From Oscillospiraceae bacterium (GTDB lineage Bacteria > Bacillota_A > Clostridia > Oscillospirales > Oscillospiraceae): 49,599 bases of DNA. The notes beneath the pieces are model-generated. The model searched no databases. It was given only the letters and a program-made list of their open reading frames with translations, and was not told the origin of the DNA. Positions 31,304 through 40,790 of the stretch are shown one piece after another (position 1 is the first letter of the stretch; each line of letters opens with the position of its first letter). The stretch spans positions 1 to 49,599 of the forward strand of contig JAFYCC010000095.1 of NCBI GenBank assembly GCA_017539885.1. Direction: 5' to 3'. Position numbers and translations under genes: made by a program.

Positions 31304-32551
31304 TCATTCCAGTGTCCATCCGTAATCGCCGTCTCTCAGGATTGATTCCGCCGCCGGATTGGAGAACACACGCTCGCCTTTCCCCTGCAGCGTCCACGCC
31401 GCGGCATCCGGGAATCCGGCTGCGCAGGTCTCTGCGTCCGCCTGGTCGGTACAGGAAAAGAGCCGTAGGCTCTCATAAGCCGCACGGACAGGCTCACCGT
31501 CCGCACAGCGGACGGCACACGAAAGCAGCACGCCCGGATATTCTCCGGTGGCCGGCACATTCGGATGACGGAAAAGGATGCCGTCCTCCGTTTCCGACAC
31601 GTAATAGCCGTAACTTCCCTCCTCCGGCGCGAATGCAAGCCGAAGGCTGCAGGCTGACCCGGCATCGAGGGGAAAAGCAGCGGCAGTCTCGCGGAATTTC
31701 CCGTCGAAACCGATAAGACTGTATTCACCGCCGCTGTGGCCGGAAAGCGAAAGCGTGACGCCGCTCGCTGCGGCCAGAAATCCGTTCGCGTAGCCCTGCT
31801 TCTCGAGATCCCGTGCGATCAGACGCAGAAGATAGGCATCGTGCAGCAGATTCAGGTCAAGGATCGGACATTCCATTTCGAACTCACGCATACAGGAGAG
31901 CACTTCCTCTGAGACGTCGAATCGAACCGTATGCTTCTCGGCGTCCACGATCTCGAAGGTAAAATTGTCCAGATCGTTCACAAGTTCGGAAAGACGAGCG
32001 ATGCGTGCGGCCTCGTCGGTGTTCCGTATCGGGTCAAAGGGCTCCGGATTCTCCAGGATCAGTATGCTGTTCCACTCGGCGTAAAGCGGGCCGGCAAAAA
32101 GATTGTAGCCCTGCCTCTCCTGCGTTTTCGCATATGCGTCTGTGAGTGTCTCGAACAGCTCATCGCTCAGCGATATATCCCTGCCGAGATTCGCGTTCAG
32201 TTCCGCCGGATTGATGACGCCTACGTAGGTGCTCGAGGGATCGAGCAGCCTGCTGCAGCGGCGCAGGGATGCGCCGTAGAGCGCCTGCAGCTGTCGAAGC
32301 TCCGCTCCGATCTCCGCGTTGCTGCCGGAAAACAGGTACTGGAAATTGATCCTTCCGTTCAGGCGCAGCAGCTCTTCATCCTCCGTTGCCTCCACGCGGT
32401 AATAGCCCGGCTTTTTCCTGCCGAGTCCCGTAATCCCGTAGGCGAAGGCGCCGACGGCGATGAGCACCGCCAGCACAAAGACCGTCACGCGCAGCGCGAG
32501 GTGCTTGGATCTGACGCGAATATCCTCTCTGTCTGTGTCTCTCATAGGCAT
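31304..32551 (-). CDS. Membrane-anchored protein, possibly a diverged ApbE (FAD:protein FMN transferase) relative
   Basis: 415 residues from ATG at 32551 or 32545; neither has a good ribosome binding site. An N-terminal anchor (LRVTVFVLAVLIAVGAFAYGITGL, about 21-44) with the rest outside. The order of segments recalls ApbE: GRINFQYLFSG, LLDPSSTYVGVINPAELNANLG, AYAKTQERQGYNLFAGPLYAEW (ApbE: GaFDptvgPL..lW), and PILDLNLLHDAYLLRLIARDLEKQGYANGF, given here as ILDLNLLHDAYLLRLIARDL (ApbE: ldLggiaKGyavD). The Lys of KGYA is replaced and the GGD segment is not evident, so flavin transfer may be lost. It follows the importer genes past a terminator. Confidence is good for an anchored exported protein, low for the family. 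Confidence 0.5.
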   Translation of the reverse strand: MPMRDTDREDIRVRSKHLALRVTVFVLAVLIAVGAFAYGITGLGRKKPGYYRVEATEDEELLRLNGRINFQYLFSGSNAEIGAELRQLQALYGASLRRCSRLLDPSSTYVGVINPAELNANLGRDISLSDELFETLTDAYAKTQERQGYNLFAGPLYAEWNSILILENPEPFDPIRNTDEAARIARLSELVNDLDNFTFEIVDAEKHTVRFDVSEEVLSCMREFEMECPILDLNLLHDAYLLRLIARDLEKQGYANGFLAAASGVTLSLSGHSGGEYSLIGFDGKFRETAAAFPLDAGSACSLRLAFAPEEGSYGYYVSETEDGILFRHPNVPATGEYPGVLLSCAVRCADGEPVRAAYESLRLFSCTDQADAETCAAGFPDAAAWTLQGKGERVFSNPAAESILRDGDYGWTLE

Positions 32552-32563
32552 AAAGACGGAAAG

Positions 32564-32590
32564 CGGCGGATCGCGGTGTCGCGATCCGCC
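32564..32590 (-). terminator. Terminator after oppF
   Basis: GGCGGATCGCG/CGCGATCCGCC, 11-bp perfect stem with a 5-base loop, followed on the minus strand by GCTTTCCGTCTTTAT. It sits between oppF and the ApbE-like start. Confidence 0.8.
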
Positions 32591-32602
32591 GTCTTGCCCG
32601 AG

Positions 32603-33553
32603 TCAGTTCTGTCCGCCGAAGCGGATCTCCTTGTATTTCTCGATCTCGGCCTTATTGCCGAAGACCATGTGACCATTTCCGATGTCCACCAGCTCCGGCT
32701 CGTCTTTGGAATAGTCGTGCATATCGGGGCTGTAGATGAAAAGCTTCTTCTTCTTTTCGATGATCGGGTCAGGAATCGGGATGGCGGAGATGAGGGACTT
32801 CGTATAGGGATGGAGGGGATAGGCAAACAGTTCTTCCGTCTCCGCGATCTCCATAACGCGTCCCTTGTAGATAACGACGATTCGATCGGAGATGAACCGT
32901 ACGATGGACAGGTCGTGCGCAATGAACAGATATGTCAGGCCGCGCTCGTTCTGGAACTTCTTGAGCAGGTTGAGCACCTGCGCGCGGATAGACACGTCAA
33001 GCGCGGAGATAGGCTCGTCCGCGACAATAAACTCCGGCTCCATGACAATGGATCTGGCTATGCCGACGCGCTGGCGCTGGCCGCCGGAAAACTCGTGCGG
33101 ATAGCGTGTCAGGTGCTCGGGCAGCAGGCCGACGTCACGGATGACCTTCTCGATCTTGGCAATACGGTCCTTCTCATCCTTGTAAAGATGGAAGTTGTAC
33201 AGGCCTTCGGATATGATGTATTCGATGGTTGCGCGCTCATTCAGCGAGGCGGCCGGATCCTGGAAGATCATCTGGATCTTGCGGATAACTTCGCGGTCAT
33301 CCTTGCGGGAAAGCTTGCCGGATATCTTCTTTCCATCGTAGTAAATGGCGCCGGCAGAGCAGGGATTGATGCGCACGATAGCACGTCCGATAGTGGTCTT
33401 TCCGGAACCGGACTCGCCGACCAGCGAAAGGGTCTCTCCCCTGTAAATGTCGAAACTGACGTTGCTGACCGCCTTGAAGGCCTTTTTGCCGCGGCCGAAA
33501 ACGACGTCCAGATTCTGGATCGACAGCAGGACTTCTTTCTTGTTCTGATCCAT
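32603..33553 (-). CDS. oppF: Oligopeptide/dipeptide ABC transporter ATP-binding protein
   Basis: 316 residues, ATG at 33553. Walker [11 protein letters not shown]-loop [16 protein letters not shown], signature [14 protein letters not shown], Walker [14 protein letters not shown]-loop IAHDLS. The C-terminal oligopeptide-transporter extension [12 protein letters not shown] is present but the Cys cluster of some OppF/DppF is absent. Normal length for the family, unlike its partner OppD. 12 bases after oppD; last gene of the importer operon. Energises peptide uptake with OppD. Confidence 0.92.
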   Translation of the reverse strand: MDQNKKEVLLSIQNLDVVFGRGKKAFKAVSNVSFDIYRGETLSLVGESGSGKTTIGRAIVRINPCSAGAIYYDGKKISGKLSRKDDREVIRKIQMIFQDPAASLNERATIEYIISEGLYNFHLYKDEKDRIAKIEKVIRDVGLLPEHLTRYPHEFSGGQRQRVGIARSIVMEPEFIVADEPISALDVSIRAQVLNLLKKFQNERGLTYLFIAHDLSIVRFISDRIVVIYKGRVMEIAETEELFAYPLHPYTKSLISAIPIPDPIIEKKKKLFIYSPDMHDYSKDEPELVDIGNGHMVFGNKAEIEKYKEIRFGGQN

Positions 33554-33565
33554 GTTGCCGCCTCC

Positions 33566-35362
33566 TTACAGGTCGAAATCGACGTAGGTCCGCTGGACCT
33601 TCTCGTGGAGATTCTGAATGATCTCCGGCGCCTCGGTCTTCGGAGCCCTCGGATCGAGCAGCCAGGTCTTGGCGAAGTGCGTCTCACTAACCTGGAACAT
33701 GGGCGGCTCTTCCTTCAGATTGATGGCCAGCGCATACTTGTTGCGCGGCGCAAAAGCGTCGCCGATGATCTTGTTATACAGGCTCGGCGGCGTACCGGGG
33801 ATTGAGAAGAGGTCCGTTCCGCGCTCGGAAAGCTGCGGCAGGGAACTCAGCAGCGCCCATGTGTAGGGATGCTTCGGGTCGTAGAAGATCTCCTCTACGG
33901 TACCGATCTCCACGATCTGTCCGCCATACAGCACCGCCACGCGCTCCGCGACGTTTGCGACGACGCCCAGATCGTGCGTGATGTAGACCGTCGTGAAACC
34001 CAGTTCACGCTGCAGATCTTTGATCAGCTCCAGGATCTGCGCCTGGATGGTAACGTCCAGCGCCGTGGTGGGCTCGTCGCAGATTAGGATCTTCGGCTGG
34101 CAGGACAGCGCGATGGCGATAACGATCCTCTGGCGCATACCGCCGGAGTACTCGAACGGATAATCGTCAAAACGCTTCTCAGGGTCGGGAATACCGACCT
34201 TGCCCATGATGTCGATGGTGCGCTTCCGCGCCTCTGCCTGCGAACATTTCTGATGCTTGAGAATGACCGTCATGATCTGCTTGCCGATCGGGATGACCGG
34301 GTTCAGCGAGGTCATCGGGTCCTGGAAGACCGTTGCGATGCGGCAACCGCGGATCTGCTGCCAGTCATTGGTGTACTTGACTTTGGCGCAGTCAATGATG
34401 GCATAGCCGTGCAGGATGCCTGCCGCCTCGTCGATGGAGCGGTACTCCACACGGAAAGCAACAGCTTCGAAAATGCGGTTGAGAACGTCGGGATCCTTCA
34501 GATCCTCGCCCGCCCGCATCGCATTCCGGAATCCCCGGGTGAGCCTGCCGATAAACCGGATCTGGTCCTTGAACAGATAGCGTCCGATGGACAGCAGGAC
34601 CTCATAACCGATGATCTTGTTCCGCTCGATCACGGCATCGCTTAGGCCGTAGGGATTGCCCTGCTGGTCAGGCGTCCCGATCTTTCTGCGCATCTCGGCG
34701 TAAAGTTCGTCGAGCTGTTTCTTGTTCTCTTCGGCCAGTGCCGCGTTCCCGCGAACCTCCGCGCCGCGGCGCCGGATGAGGTCTTCCTTCTCCCGCTCGA
34801 TGGCATCGCGCTTGGCGCTAAGCGTTTTGATCTGCTCGCTGGTCTTCGCGTACTCCTCGGCGTCAGATTTCTTGCTCAGCGCGAGCAGATAGTTATTGCG
34901 CTCGACGATATCGTCGCCGACTTCCTTGATGCGCGCGGCAAAATCTGCCTCTTCCTCGACCGTAAGGCCTCTTGCGCGCTTGATGGCCGCCTTCTTTTCA
35001 AGGATTGCGCGGTATTCCGCGGCTCCGCGCTCAAGACGGGAATCCTTGTTGAGACAGTCCGTAACATACTTGAGCGTACGGCGATTGCGCGCCGTAAGCT
35101 TGACGTCCGTATAGGAGATCTCATCATCTGAGAAGATGATGCTGCCCTGCGGGATGAAGCCGTTGGAGTCGAGCATTCCGGCGAAAGTCTTCGTCAGGAC
35201 GGACTTGCCGGAGCCGGACTCGCCGACGATGGCGAGCGCCTCATGCTCGTATATATCGAGGGAGACATTGCGGATGGCGGTAAGGATCCTGCCGCGGACG
35301 TTGAACTTGACCTCCACGTTGCGCAGGGAAAGCAGGACCTTCCTGTCTCTGGATTCGTTCAT
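33566..35362 (-). CDS. oppD: Oligopeptide ABC transporter ATP-binding protein with ~240-residue coiled-coil insertion
   Basis: 598 residues, against about 330-350 for usual OppD. Walker A GESGSGKS is at 47-54, but the Q-loop [19 protein letters not shown] comes only near 345. Between them, from about 95 to 335, is an insertion rich in Lys/Glu/Arg/Ala: [40 protein letters not shown] and [17 protein letters not shown], predicted as long helices/coiled coil. The rest is standard: signature [14 protein letters not shown], Walker [22 protein letters not shown] and the C-terminal [13 protein letters not shown]. The insertion is in frame with conserved codon use, so it is not a frameshift. It would emerge next to the helical subdomain, where it could contact the permeases or another protein. 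Confidence 0.9.
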   Translation of the reverse strand: MNESRDRKVLLSLRNVEVKFNVRGRILTAIRNVSLDIYEHEALAIVGESGSGKSVLTKTFAGMLDSNGFIPQGSIIFSDDEISYTDVKLTARNRRTLKYVTDCLNKDSRLERGAAEYRAILEKKAAIKRARGLTVEEEADFAARIKEVGDDIVERNNYLLALSKKSDAEEYAKTSEQIKTLSAKRDAIEREKEDLIRRRGAEVRGNAALAEENKKQLDELYAEMRRKIGTPDQQGNPYGLSDAVIERNKIIGYEVLLSIGRYLFKDQIRFIGRLTRGFRNAMRAGEDLKDPDVLNRIFEAVAFRVEYRSIDEAAGILHGYAIIDCAKVKYTNDWQQIRGCRIATVFQDPMTSLNPVIPIGKQIMTVILKHQKCSQAEARKRTIDIMGKVGIPDPEKRFDDYPFEYSGGMRQRIVIAIALSCQPKILICDEPTTALDVTIQAQILELIKDLQRELGFTTVYITHDLGVVANVAERVAVLYGGQIVEIGTVEEIFYDPKHPYTWALLSSLPQLSERGTDLFSIPGTPPSLYNKIIGDAFAPRNKYALAINLKEEPPMFQVSETHFAKTWLLDPRAPKTEAPEIIQNLHEKVQRTYVDFDL

Positions 35363-35374
35363 CTGCCCGCCTCC

Positions 35375-36349
35375 TTACATGTGCGTACGCGGGTCGGACG
35401 CGTCTGCGAGGTTCTGACCCATGACGTACAGGATGATGGTGATCGCGCTGGCGACGGCGACCGGCGGCCAGAAGGCCCACGGGAATGTCAGGAACGCGCT
35501 CTGCGCCTCCTGGATCATGCGGCCGAGGGACGGCACGTCCGCGCTCAGGCCGACGCCGATGTAGCTGAGGAACACCTCCATGGAGATGTAGCTCGGCAGC
35601 TCGGTAGCCAGCAGGGTCACGATGACGCTCGTAAGGAACGGCAGGATGTTCTTTCCGATCACGCGACCGAGCGGCGTGCCGAGGCAGCGTGAGGCCAGCG
35701 AATACTCGCGGTCACGGATGATCATGACCTGCGTGCGGAAGAAGTAGGCGATGGACAGCCAGCCCGTGACGGTCAGTGCAAATACGAAGCTCCAGAATCC
35801 GGAGCCGATGATATACACCAGAACCGAGATGAGCAGGATATACGGTACGTTTGCGATGATGTTGTAAATGACCAGCATGACGGCGTCGAACTTCTTGCTG
35901 TAGCCCCAGAGCGCGCCGATCAGGATGCCGACCGTCATATTGATGGCTGCGCAGATGACTGCCAGCAGCAGGCTCGTGCGGGCGGAGGCCACGATGCCGT
36001 AAAAGATCGAGTTGCCCAACGCGCCGCTGCCGAGCATCCACTTTAGCGAGAATCCGCCGAAGTAGCGCATGGCCTTGGCCGGAGACATGTTGAAAGTTGC
36101 GGCGTTTGTGACGTTCTCCATCGGATCGTAATGCCAGACGCTCGGCATGATGAACGCCACGATGACGATCAGCGCAAGCAGAATGAGCATGACGATGTTG
36201 ATCTTCTTGCGGAAGAACACGCGAAACACGCTTCTCCAGTAGGAGTAGCGCGGCGCGACGATCTTCTCCGAGGCGATGGCGTCGCTGTCGATGAAATGGA
36301 ACAGATCGTCGTTTCCGTCACTGACGGGGATCTTCGGCTCGTTGCTCAT
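35375..36349 (-). CDS. oppC: Oligopeptide ABC transporter permease
   Basis: 324 residues, ATG at 36349 overlapping the oppB stop (ATGA). Cytosolic N-terminal tail of about 50 residues, then TM1 (INIVMLILLALIVIVAFIM), an extracytoplasmic loop and five more helices. EAA-like coupling loop YSLASRCLGTPLGRVIGKNI for contact with OppD/F, and the C-terminal SYIGVGLSADVPSLGRMI motif of the OppC family. Moves peptides with OppB. Size and arrangement normal for the family. Confidence 0.92.
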   Translation of the reverse strand: MSNEPKIPVSDGNDDLFHFIDSDAIASEKIVAPRYSYWRSVFRVFFRKKINIVMLILLALIVIVAFIMPSVWHYDPMENVTNAATFNMSPAKAMRYFGGFSLKWMLGSGALGNSIFYGIVASARTSLLLAVICAAINMTVGILIGALWGYSKKFDAVMLVIYNIIANVPYILLISVLVYIIGSGFWSFVFALTVTGWLSIAYFFRTQVMIIRDREYSLASRCLGTPLGRVIGKNILPFLTSVIVTLLATELPSYISMEVFLSYIGVGLSADVPSLGRMIQEAQSAFLTFPWAFWPPVAVASAITIILYVMGQNLADASDPRTHM

Positions 36350-37977
36350 CGTCCGCCACCTCCTTCCTCGGAGAGGGAAATTCTCGGATCGTATTTGGCC
36401 AGCAGCAGATCGCCGAGGATCAGGGAGATGATGGACAGCGTGGTGTAGAACACGGTGCAGGCCACGATGATGCCGTTGTCATGCGAGTTGATGGCGCGTG
36501 TCAGGAGGTTGCCGACGCCGGGAACGGAGTACACGCGCTCGGTGATGATGGCGCCGATCAGGCAGCCGAGGATGCTACCCGGAATGCCGTGGACCAGCGG
36601 GATCATGGCATTGCGGGAGATGTGCACGCGGTAGATCTCCTGCTCGCTCAGTCCCTCGGCGCGGGCGAACTTGACATAGTCGGAGTTCATCTGGTCGATC
36701 ATGTAGCGCCGCATCCACTTCATCAGACTGCCGATGCTGGGCAGCGACAGTGAGATAGTAGGCAGCACATAGGCGAGAATCTTCACCTGTGCATTCGCGA
36801 ATTTATACGGCAGCTTGAAGATCGACGTGCCGAAGGCCGCAAACATGAAGATATAGGCCAGGCTCGGAACAGCCATGATGAAGATGATATACAGATTGCC
36901 GATCTTGTCCGCGAGCCGGTCCTTGCGCCGCGCCATCAGGATGCCGAGCGGAAGGCCCAGCATATACGCGATGGCAGTGGCGATCAGGCCGATGACGAAG
37001 GAGTTCTCCAGCATGGAGAAGCCGTAACGGAAATAGGCGCCCGTTGTATAGTTGTCCGGATAGAGTTCCATATCGCCCTCGCTGACGTTAGTGGTGTAGC
37101 GCAGGGTATGGAAGTTGATCGCGGACTCGTCCCACTGATCGGTGCCGAGCATCGCCGGGAACTGCGTGCGGCGCGGTTTGATATCTCCTGTAGGAGTAGT
37201 GATGACCGTGGCGATCTCCTGACCGCGGTAAGACGTGAAACTGACGCCAAGATTGATGTGCAGCCAGTTCTGGTGGATGAAGGGGAAACGGTTGTCGAAA
37301 TACAACAGGTATTTATGCGTTGTTCCAGACCCTACTATCGCAAACAGGCCGGAATAGGGATCCTTCTCAAATCGAATGTAACGCATGTCGTCCGTGAGCG
37401 CCTCGTCCTGCACGTCGCTCTTCTTCTCAATGGTGATGAAGTTCTTGATGTAGTCGACAAGACGCAGAAGGGGATTCTTCTCATGCACGGCCAGCAGATA
37501 GCCGGTCCCGCCCGGCTTTACACGTCCGGACTTGAAGGTCTCCGGCTCGAGATACTTGATCTCATAGCCTTTTTCGGAGTACATTTTGATGAACTCCTGT
37601 ACGGACTCGTTGTCCAGATACTCATCCTTCTTCTGGATCACGTTCTTGTCCTTGACGAAGGCCTTGTCCTTGGTATACTCCTCCCCCGCCGTTTCCTTGT
37701 ATTTGCTGGCAAGGAAGGACATGTAGTCCGTGAAGCTCACATACCCGTATTTCTGGTACATGGTGTACTCATAGATGCTGCGGTCGTTTCCGCTCTTCTT
37801 ATTCCATGTGTCATCCGTCTGGAAAATGACGCTGCGGTTGATCAGCGTATAGACCAGCAGCATGACCACCATGACGACCACGAGGAGGGAGAAGATCGAG
37901 AACAGGATCCTCTTGAGCATGTATTTCTTCATAAGCCGTTGCCGCCGTTTCACGCGCATGCGCGCGTGAAATGGCAT
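36346..37977 (-). CDS. oppB: Oligopeptide ABC transporter permease with large extracytoplasmic insertion
   Basis: Start set at ATG 37977 because AAGGAG lies 7 bases upstream; the more typical-looking MKKYMLKRIL begins at ATG 37932 with no clear ribosome binding site. 543 residues (528 from the later start), compared with about 310 for usual OppB. TM1 is FSIFSLLVVVMVVMLLVY. Then about 250 residues follow without membrane segments (SVIFQTDDTWNKKSGNDRSI to LYPDNYTTGAYF) before the five permease helices. Family motifs remain: FARAEGLSEQEIYRVHISRN (coupling loop) and ERVYSVPGVGNLLTRAI. The insertion should lie on the binding-protein side and may dock the permuted OppA. Confidence 0.9.
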   Translation of the reverse strand: MPFHARMRVKRRQRLMKKYMLKRILFSIFSLLVVVMVVMLLVYTLINRSVIFQTDDTWNKKSGNDRSIYEYTMYQKYGYVSFTDYMSFLASKYKETAGEEYTKDKAFVKDKNVIQKKDEYLDNESVQEFIKMYSEKGYEIKYLEPETFKSGRVKPGGTGYLLAVHEKNPLLRLVDYIKNFITIEKKSDVQDEALTDDMRYIRFEKDPYSGLFAIVGSGTTHKYLLYFDNRFPFIHQNWLHINLGVSFTSYRGQEIATVITTPTGDIKPRRTQFPAMLGTDQWDESAINFHTLRYTTNVSEGDMELYPDNYTTGAYFRYGFSMLENSFVIGLIATAIAYMLGLPLGILMARRKDRLADKIGNLYIIFIMAVPSLAYIFMFAAFGTSIFKLPYKFANAQVKILAYVLPTISLSLPSIGSLMKWMRRYMIDQMNSDYVKFARAEGLSEQEIYRVHISRNAMIPLVHGIPGSILGCLIGAIITERVYSVPGVGNLLTRAINSHDNGIIVACTVFYTTLSIISLILGDLLLAKYDPRISLSEEGGGGR

Positions 37978-38112
37978 CCTCCTTCTCCTTGGATTTCCGC
38001 TCTCCCGAATCAACAGATAATAACAAAAAGTTGAGTCTTTCCTTCAAAGCCAAGTGTTTTTGAGGGAAAAACTCAGCTTTTCGTTACAGAATCAATTTCC
38101 GCAATAATGGTC

Positions 38113-38159
38113 GTTTGAGATACACAGGGAGACGATAGGTCTCCCCGTGTATCTCAAAC
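38113..38159 (-). other. Strong intercistronic hairpin between oppA and oppB
   Basis: GTTTGAGATACAC/GTGTATCTCAAAC (13 bp) with inner GGGAGAC/GTCTCC pairing and a short loop, no T-run. It probably protects the oppA 3' end or attenuates, giving more binding protein than permease, a common arrangement. 39 bases downstream of the oppA stop. Confidence 0.75.
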
Positions 38160-38197
38160 AGTTCAGCGATCAGCCGCCGAAGCGGCGGATCATTCGC

Positions 38198-40339
38198 TTA
38201 GAACAGGCCGATGACCTTGGTCATGTAGCCGGCGCCCTCACCGAGGAAGGTATCCAGGTAGGTGGAAGGATCGCCGTAGTCCGGGCCCCAACCGGAGCCG
38301 TAGAACAGGTCGAAGTTGCCGGCCTCGCCGTTGGAGGCACGGTAGCCGCTGGCGTAGTAATCCTCGGGGGTGGTGGCCTCAACGAGGTTCACGACGACGT
38401 TCTCAGCGCCCAGAGTGGCCTCCATCTGCTGCTTGACAGCCTGAGCCTGCGCGGTCTGCGCGGCGTTCGGGGAGTAATAGCAGATGTCGATCTTGATCGG
38501 GAAGGTGACGGTGTCGCCCAGCTCAGCCTTGGCAGCCTCAAGAGCAGCCTTGGCGGCAGTCGGGTTGAACCAGCCGTCGCACTGGTCAGCAACGGTAACA
38601 GGGCAGCCGAGCTGATCGAGGTAGTACTGAACCATCTCGCCGTAGAAGGTACCGGCCGGGAAGGTGTGGCCCTCGACGGTGGTATCGTTCGTGATGGAGA
38701 CGAACTCAGGATGCGTATACATGTTGCGCAGGTTGGTGTACTTCAGATCCTCGCCGCGGGAGACCGCATTGTAGGTGCCCTTGTCGAAAGCGAACAGAAC
38801 GGCCTTGCGGAAGTTCTTGTTGGCAAACGCGGTAACGGTGTCGATCTTCTCCTGCTCGGTCTTCGGGGAAGCAACAGCGCCGTTCTCAAGCGCGAAGGTA
38901 CCGCGGTTGAGGTTCAGGCCGCCGAAGTAGGTGGTGGAAGTGGTCTCGGAGATGTAGGCGTACTTGTCGAAGTTGCCGTCGTCCTTGGCAAGCTTCAGGG
39001 TGCCGGAAGCCTCGCTCAGGCCCATACCGGCATAGACGCCGGCGACGACGTCGTTATAGGTGGCCTGCGGGTTCTCGCCGTTGTCGAAGACCCAGCGGAC
39101 GGACTCGAGGGTGACCTGGTCAGCCTTGTAGTAGTTCGGGTTCTTGACGATCAGGATCTCGCTGTCGCCCTGCAGCTGACGGAGCAGGAACGGGCCGCAG
39201 TAGACCTGGCTGGAGACGTCGGTGTTCTTACCGAAGGTGTAGGTGTTGGTGTCCGCGGAAGCGGTAGCAAACTCCTCGATGCCGTACACACCGCCCTGAG
39301 CCTCATAGAAGCTCTCGCAGATGGGCAGGAAGCAGGAGTAGGTCAGCATGGTCATGAAGTAGGAGGTGGGCTGGCAGAGGGTGATCTCAAGAGTGTACTT
39401 GTCGACTGCCTTGTAGCCAACCTCGTCCCAGGTGCCGCCCTCATAGAGGTACTCGCCGGCGCCCTCGACAACGCCGTCGACCAGCCACTCAAGGCCGGCC
39501 TGGGTGTCGAGCATGTGATGGAAGCCGGCCTCGAAGTCGGCAGCGGTAACCTCGGCATACTTGGTGCCCTCGGAGGTGTACCAGTTCACGCCCTCACGGA
39601 TGTGGAAGGTGTAGGTCAGGCCGTCATCGCTCAGCTCCCAGCTCTCGGCCAGGGCGGGCTGCATGCGGTTCATGCCGTCGTACTGGACGAGGCCGTCCAC
39701 GCAGTTAACGGTGATCTCGGTGTCGGACTGGGAAGAAGTGTTCAGCCAGTCGATGGTGACAGGAGCAGTCTGGAAGGTGGTGGTGTAAGTGTTCTGGATG
39801 GTGTGGCCCTTCTCGATCAGGTACGCGGCCGGATCATAGGGGACGCTCTCGTCCAGGACGGACTCGTTCCACAGAGCGAACAGGTCGGCGCGCTCATCGG
39901 GGGTCAGGAACTCATCGGAGATGACCATGCCGAAGAGACGGTCGTCGTCGTTGCCCCACTGAACATAGGGAACGGTACGGGGAGCGACACGGCTGATGGT
40001 GTAAGCGCCGCCCTGAGTGGTGGTCGGGATCATAACAGCGCTGTCGAGCAGGGAGGCCTCCGCCATGGCGAAGTACACAAAGCGCTCGTCGATGCTGTCG
40101 GCGTTCTTGGCGCGGTCGAGCATGGCGCCGTAGTCGCCGAGGATGCTCTCATAGACGTCCTCGTCGTCCTGACGGACGTACTCGGGCTCGGGCTCGGGCT
40201 CATCCTGAGCCGGAGTCGGGGTTGCGGCCGGGGTCGGGGTGGGGGTCGTTTCAGCCGGGGTCTTGCCGCCGCAGGCAGCCAGAGCCAGAACCATAACGAG
40301 CGCCATCACGAGGGCCAGAAGCTTGGTGAGTTTGCTCAT
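38198..40339 (-). CDS. oppA: Oligopeptide-binding lipoprotein with apparently circularly permuted SBP_5 domain
   Basis: 713 residues, ATG at 40339, AGGAGG 11 bases upstream. Signal peptide with lipobox LAAC (Cys23), then a Thr/Pro/Glu linker to about 53. Residues 65-155 read YGAMLDRAKN...DERFVYFAMAEASLLDSAVMIP...GAYTISRVAPRTVPYVQWGN...FLTPDERADLFALW. In ordinary peptide-binding proteins this type of segment forms the C-terminus (Y..L...A, R...F..AE..LL..A..IP...). Only from about 183 does the usual beginning appear: NTYTTTFQTAPVTIDWLNTS, DGLVQYDG...PALAESWELSDDGLTYTFHI. The chain then ends at YGDPSTYLDTFLGEGAGYMTKVIGLF (last 26 residues), where normal proteins continue into the segment found here at the front. 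Binds peptides outside the cell for OppBCDF. Confidence 0.9.
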   Translation of the reverse strand: MSKLTKLLALVMALVMVLALAACGGKTPAETTPTPTPAATPTPAQDEPEPEPEYVRQDDEDVYESILGDYGAMLDRAKNADSIDERFVYFAMAEASLLDSAVMIPTTTQGGAYTISRVAPRTVPYVQWGNDDDRLFGMVISDEFLTPDERADLFALWNESVLDESVPYDPAAYLIEKGHTIQNTYTTTFQTAPVTIDWLNTSSQSDTEITVNCVDGLVQYDGMNRMQPALAESWELSDDGLTYTFHIREGVNWYTSEGTKYAEVTAADFEAGFHHMLDTQAGLEWLVDGVVEGAGEYLYEGGTWDEVGYKAVDKYTLEITLCQPTSYFMTMLTYSCFLPICESFYEAQGGVYGIEEFATASADTNTYTFGKNTDVSSQVYCGPFLLRQLQGDSEILIVKNPNYYKADQVTLESVRWVFDNGENPQATYNDVVAGVYAGMGLSEASGTLKLAKDDGNFDKYAYISETTSTTYFGGLNLNRGTFALENGAVASPKTEQEKIDTVTAFANKNFRKAVLFAFDKGTYNAVSRGEDLKYTNLRNMYTHPEFVSITNDTTVEGHTFPAGTFYGEMVQYYLDQLGCPVTVADQCDGWFNPTAAKAALEAAKAELGDTVTFPIKIDICYYSPNAAQTAQAQAVKQQMEATLGAENVVVNLVEATTPEDYYASGYRASNGEAGNFDLFYGSGWGPDYGDPSTYLDTFLGEGAGYMTKVIGLF

Positions 40340-40465
40340 CGTTTCATTTTCCTCCTAAAAAGTTGTATTACGCACACCATATAAGGTGTTCATAACCGAT
40401 ATGAAACTCCATGGTTCAGCAGGTCACGTGTCCCATGAATTTCCTGCCGGACCAAATTGCATTTT

Positions 40466-40494
40466 ATTCTAACACACTCCTTCAAGAATGAAAA
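40466..40494 (-). promoter_or_regulatory. Candidate promoter of the opp operon
   Basis: Minus strand TTTTCA (40494-40489), 17 bases, TAGAAT (40471-40466). The -35 is weak. The leader of about 120 bases has a small ACACC/GGTGT hairpin. Confidence 0.45.
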
Positions 40495-40790
40495 GCATTT
40501 TTTCTGTTTTTTTCATGAATATTTGCAAAGTCCATAAAAACGGCCCTCTTTCTCCTTCTTTCCTTTTGAAAAAAGACGAGAACGGCGATTCATTTTTACA
40601 TTTGCGCGCTCCATACGTTCATCATCTGGTCGCTGCGCGCAACCGCAGCGACCGCACACAGAGCCGACGGGCACGCAGGTGAAAGGACGCCGGCCAGACC
40701 GGTGTTGGCTTCGCCGGGAAACGGACTTCTTGAAACAAGCGGATCAGGCTCTCACCTCTACCTTCCTCCTGTTCCCCTCCCCTGCCGCGC
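40495..40790. other. Intergenic region between the GRE gene and the opp promoter
   Basis: No gene seen. It contains a perfect 10-bp hairpin GGTCGCTGCG/CGCAGCGACC (40628-40653) without T-run that may end the GRE transcript, then T-rich stretches near 40495-40560. Confidence 0.5.

Noticed and set aside
38147..40384. 745-codon + strand open frame opposite oppA
   Set aside because: Gly/Val/Leu-rich antisense product without motifs; the minus strand has lipobox and SBP signatures.
40628..40653. Hairpin taken as a firm GRE terminator
   Set aside because: Perfect stem but no T-run and about 140 bases past the stop, so only noted as possible.
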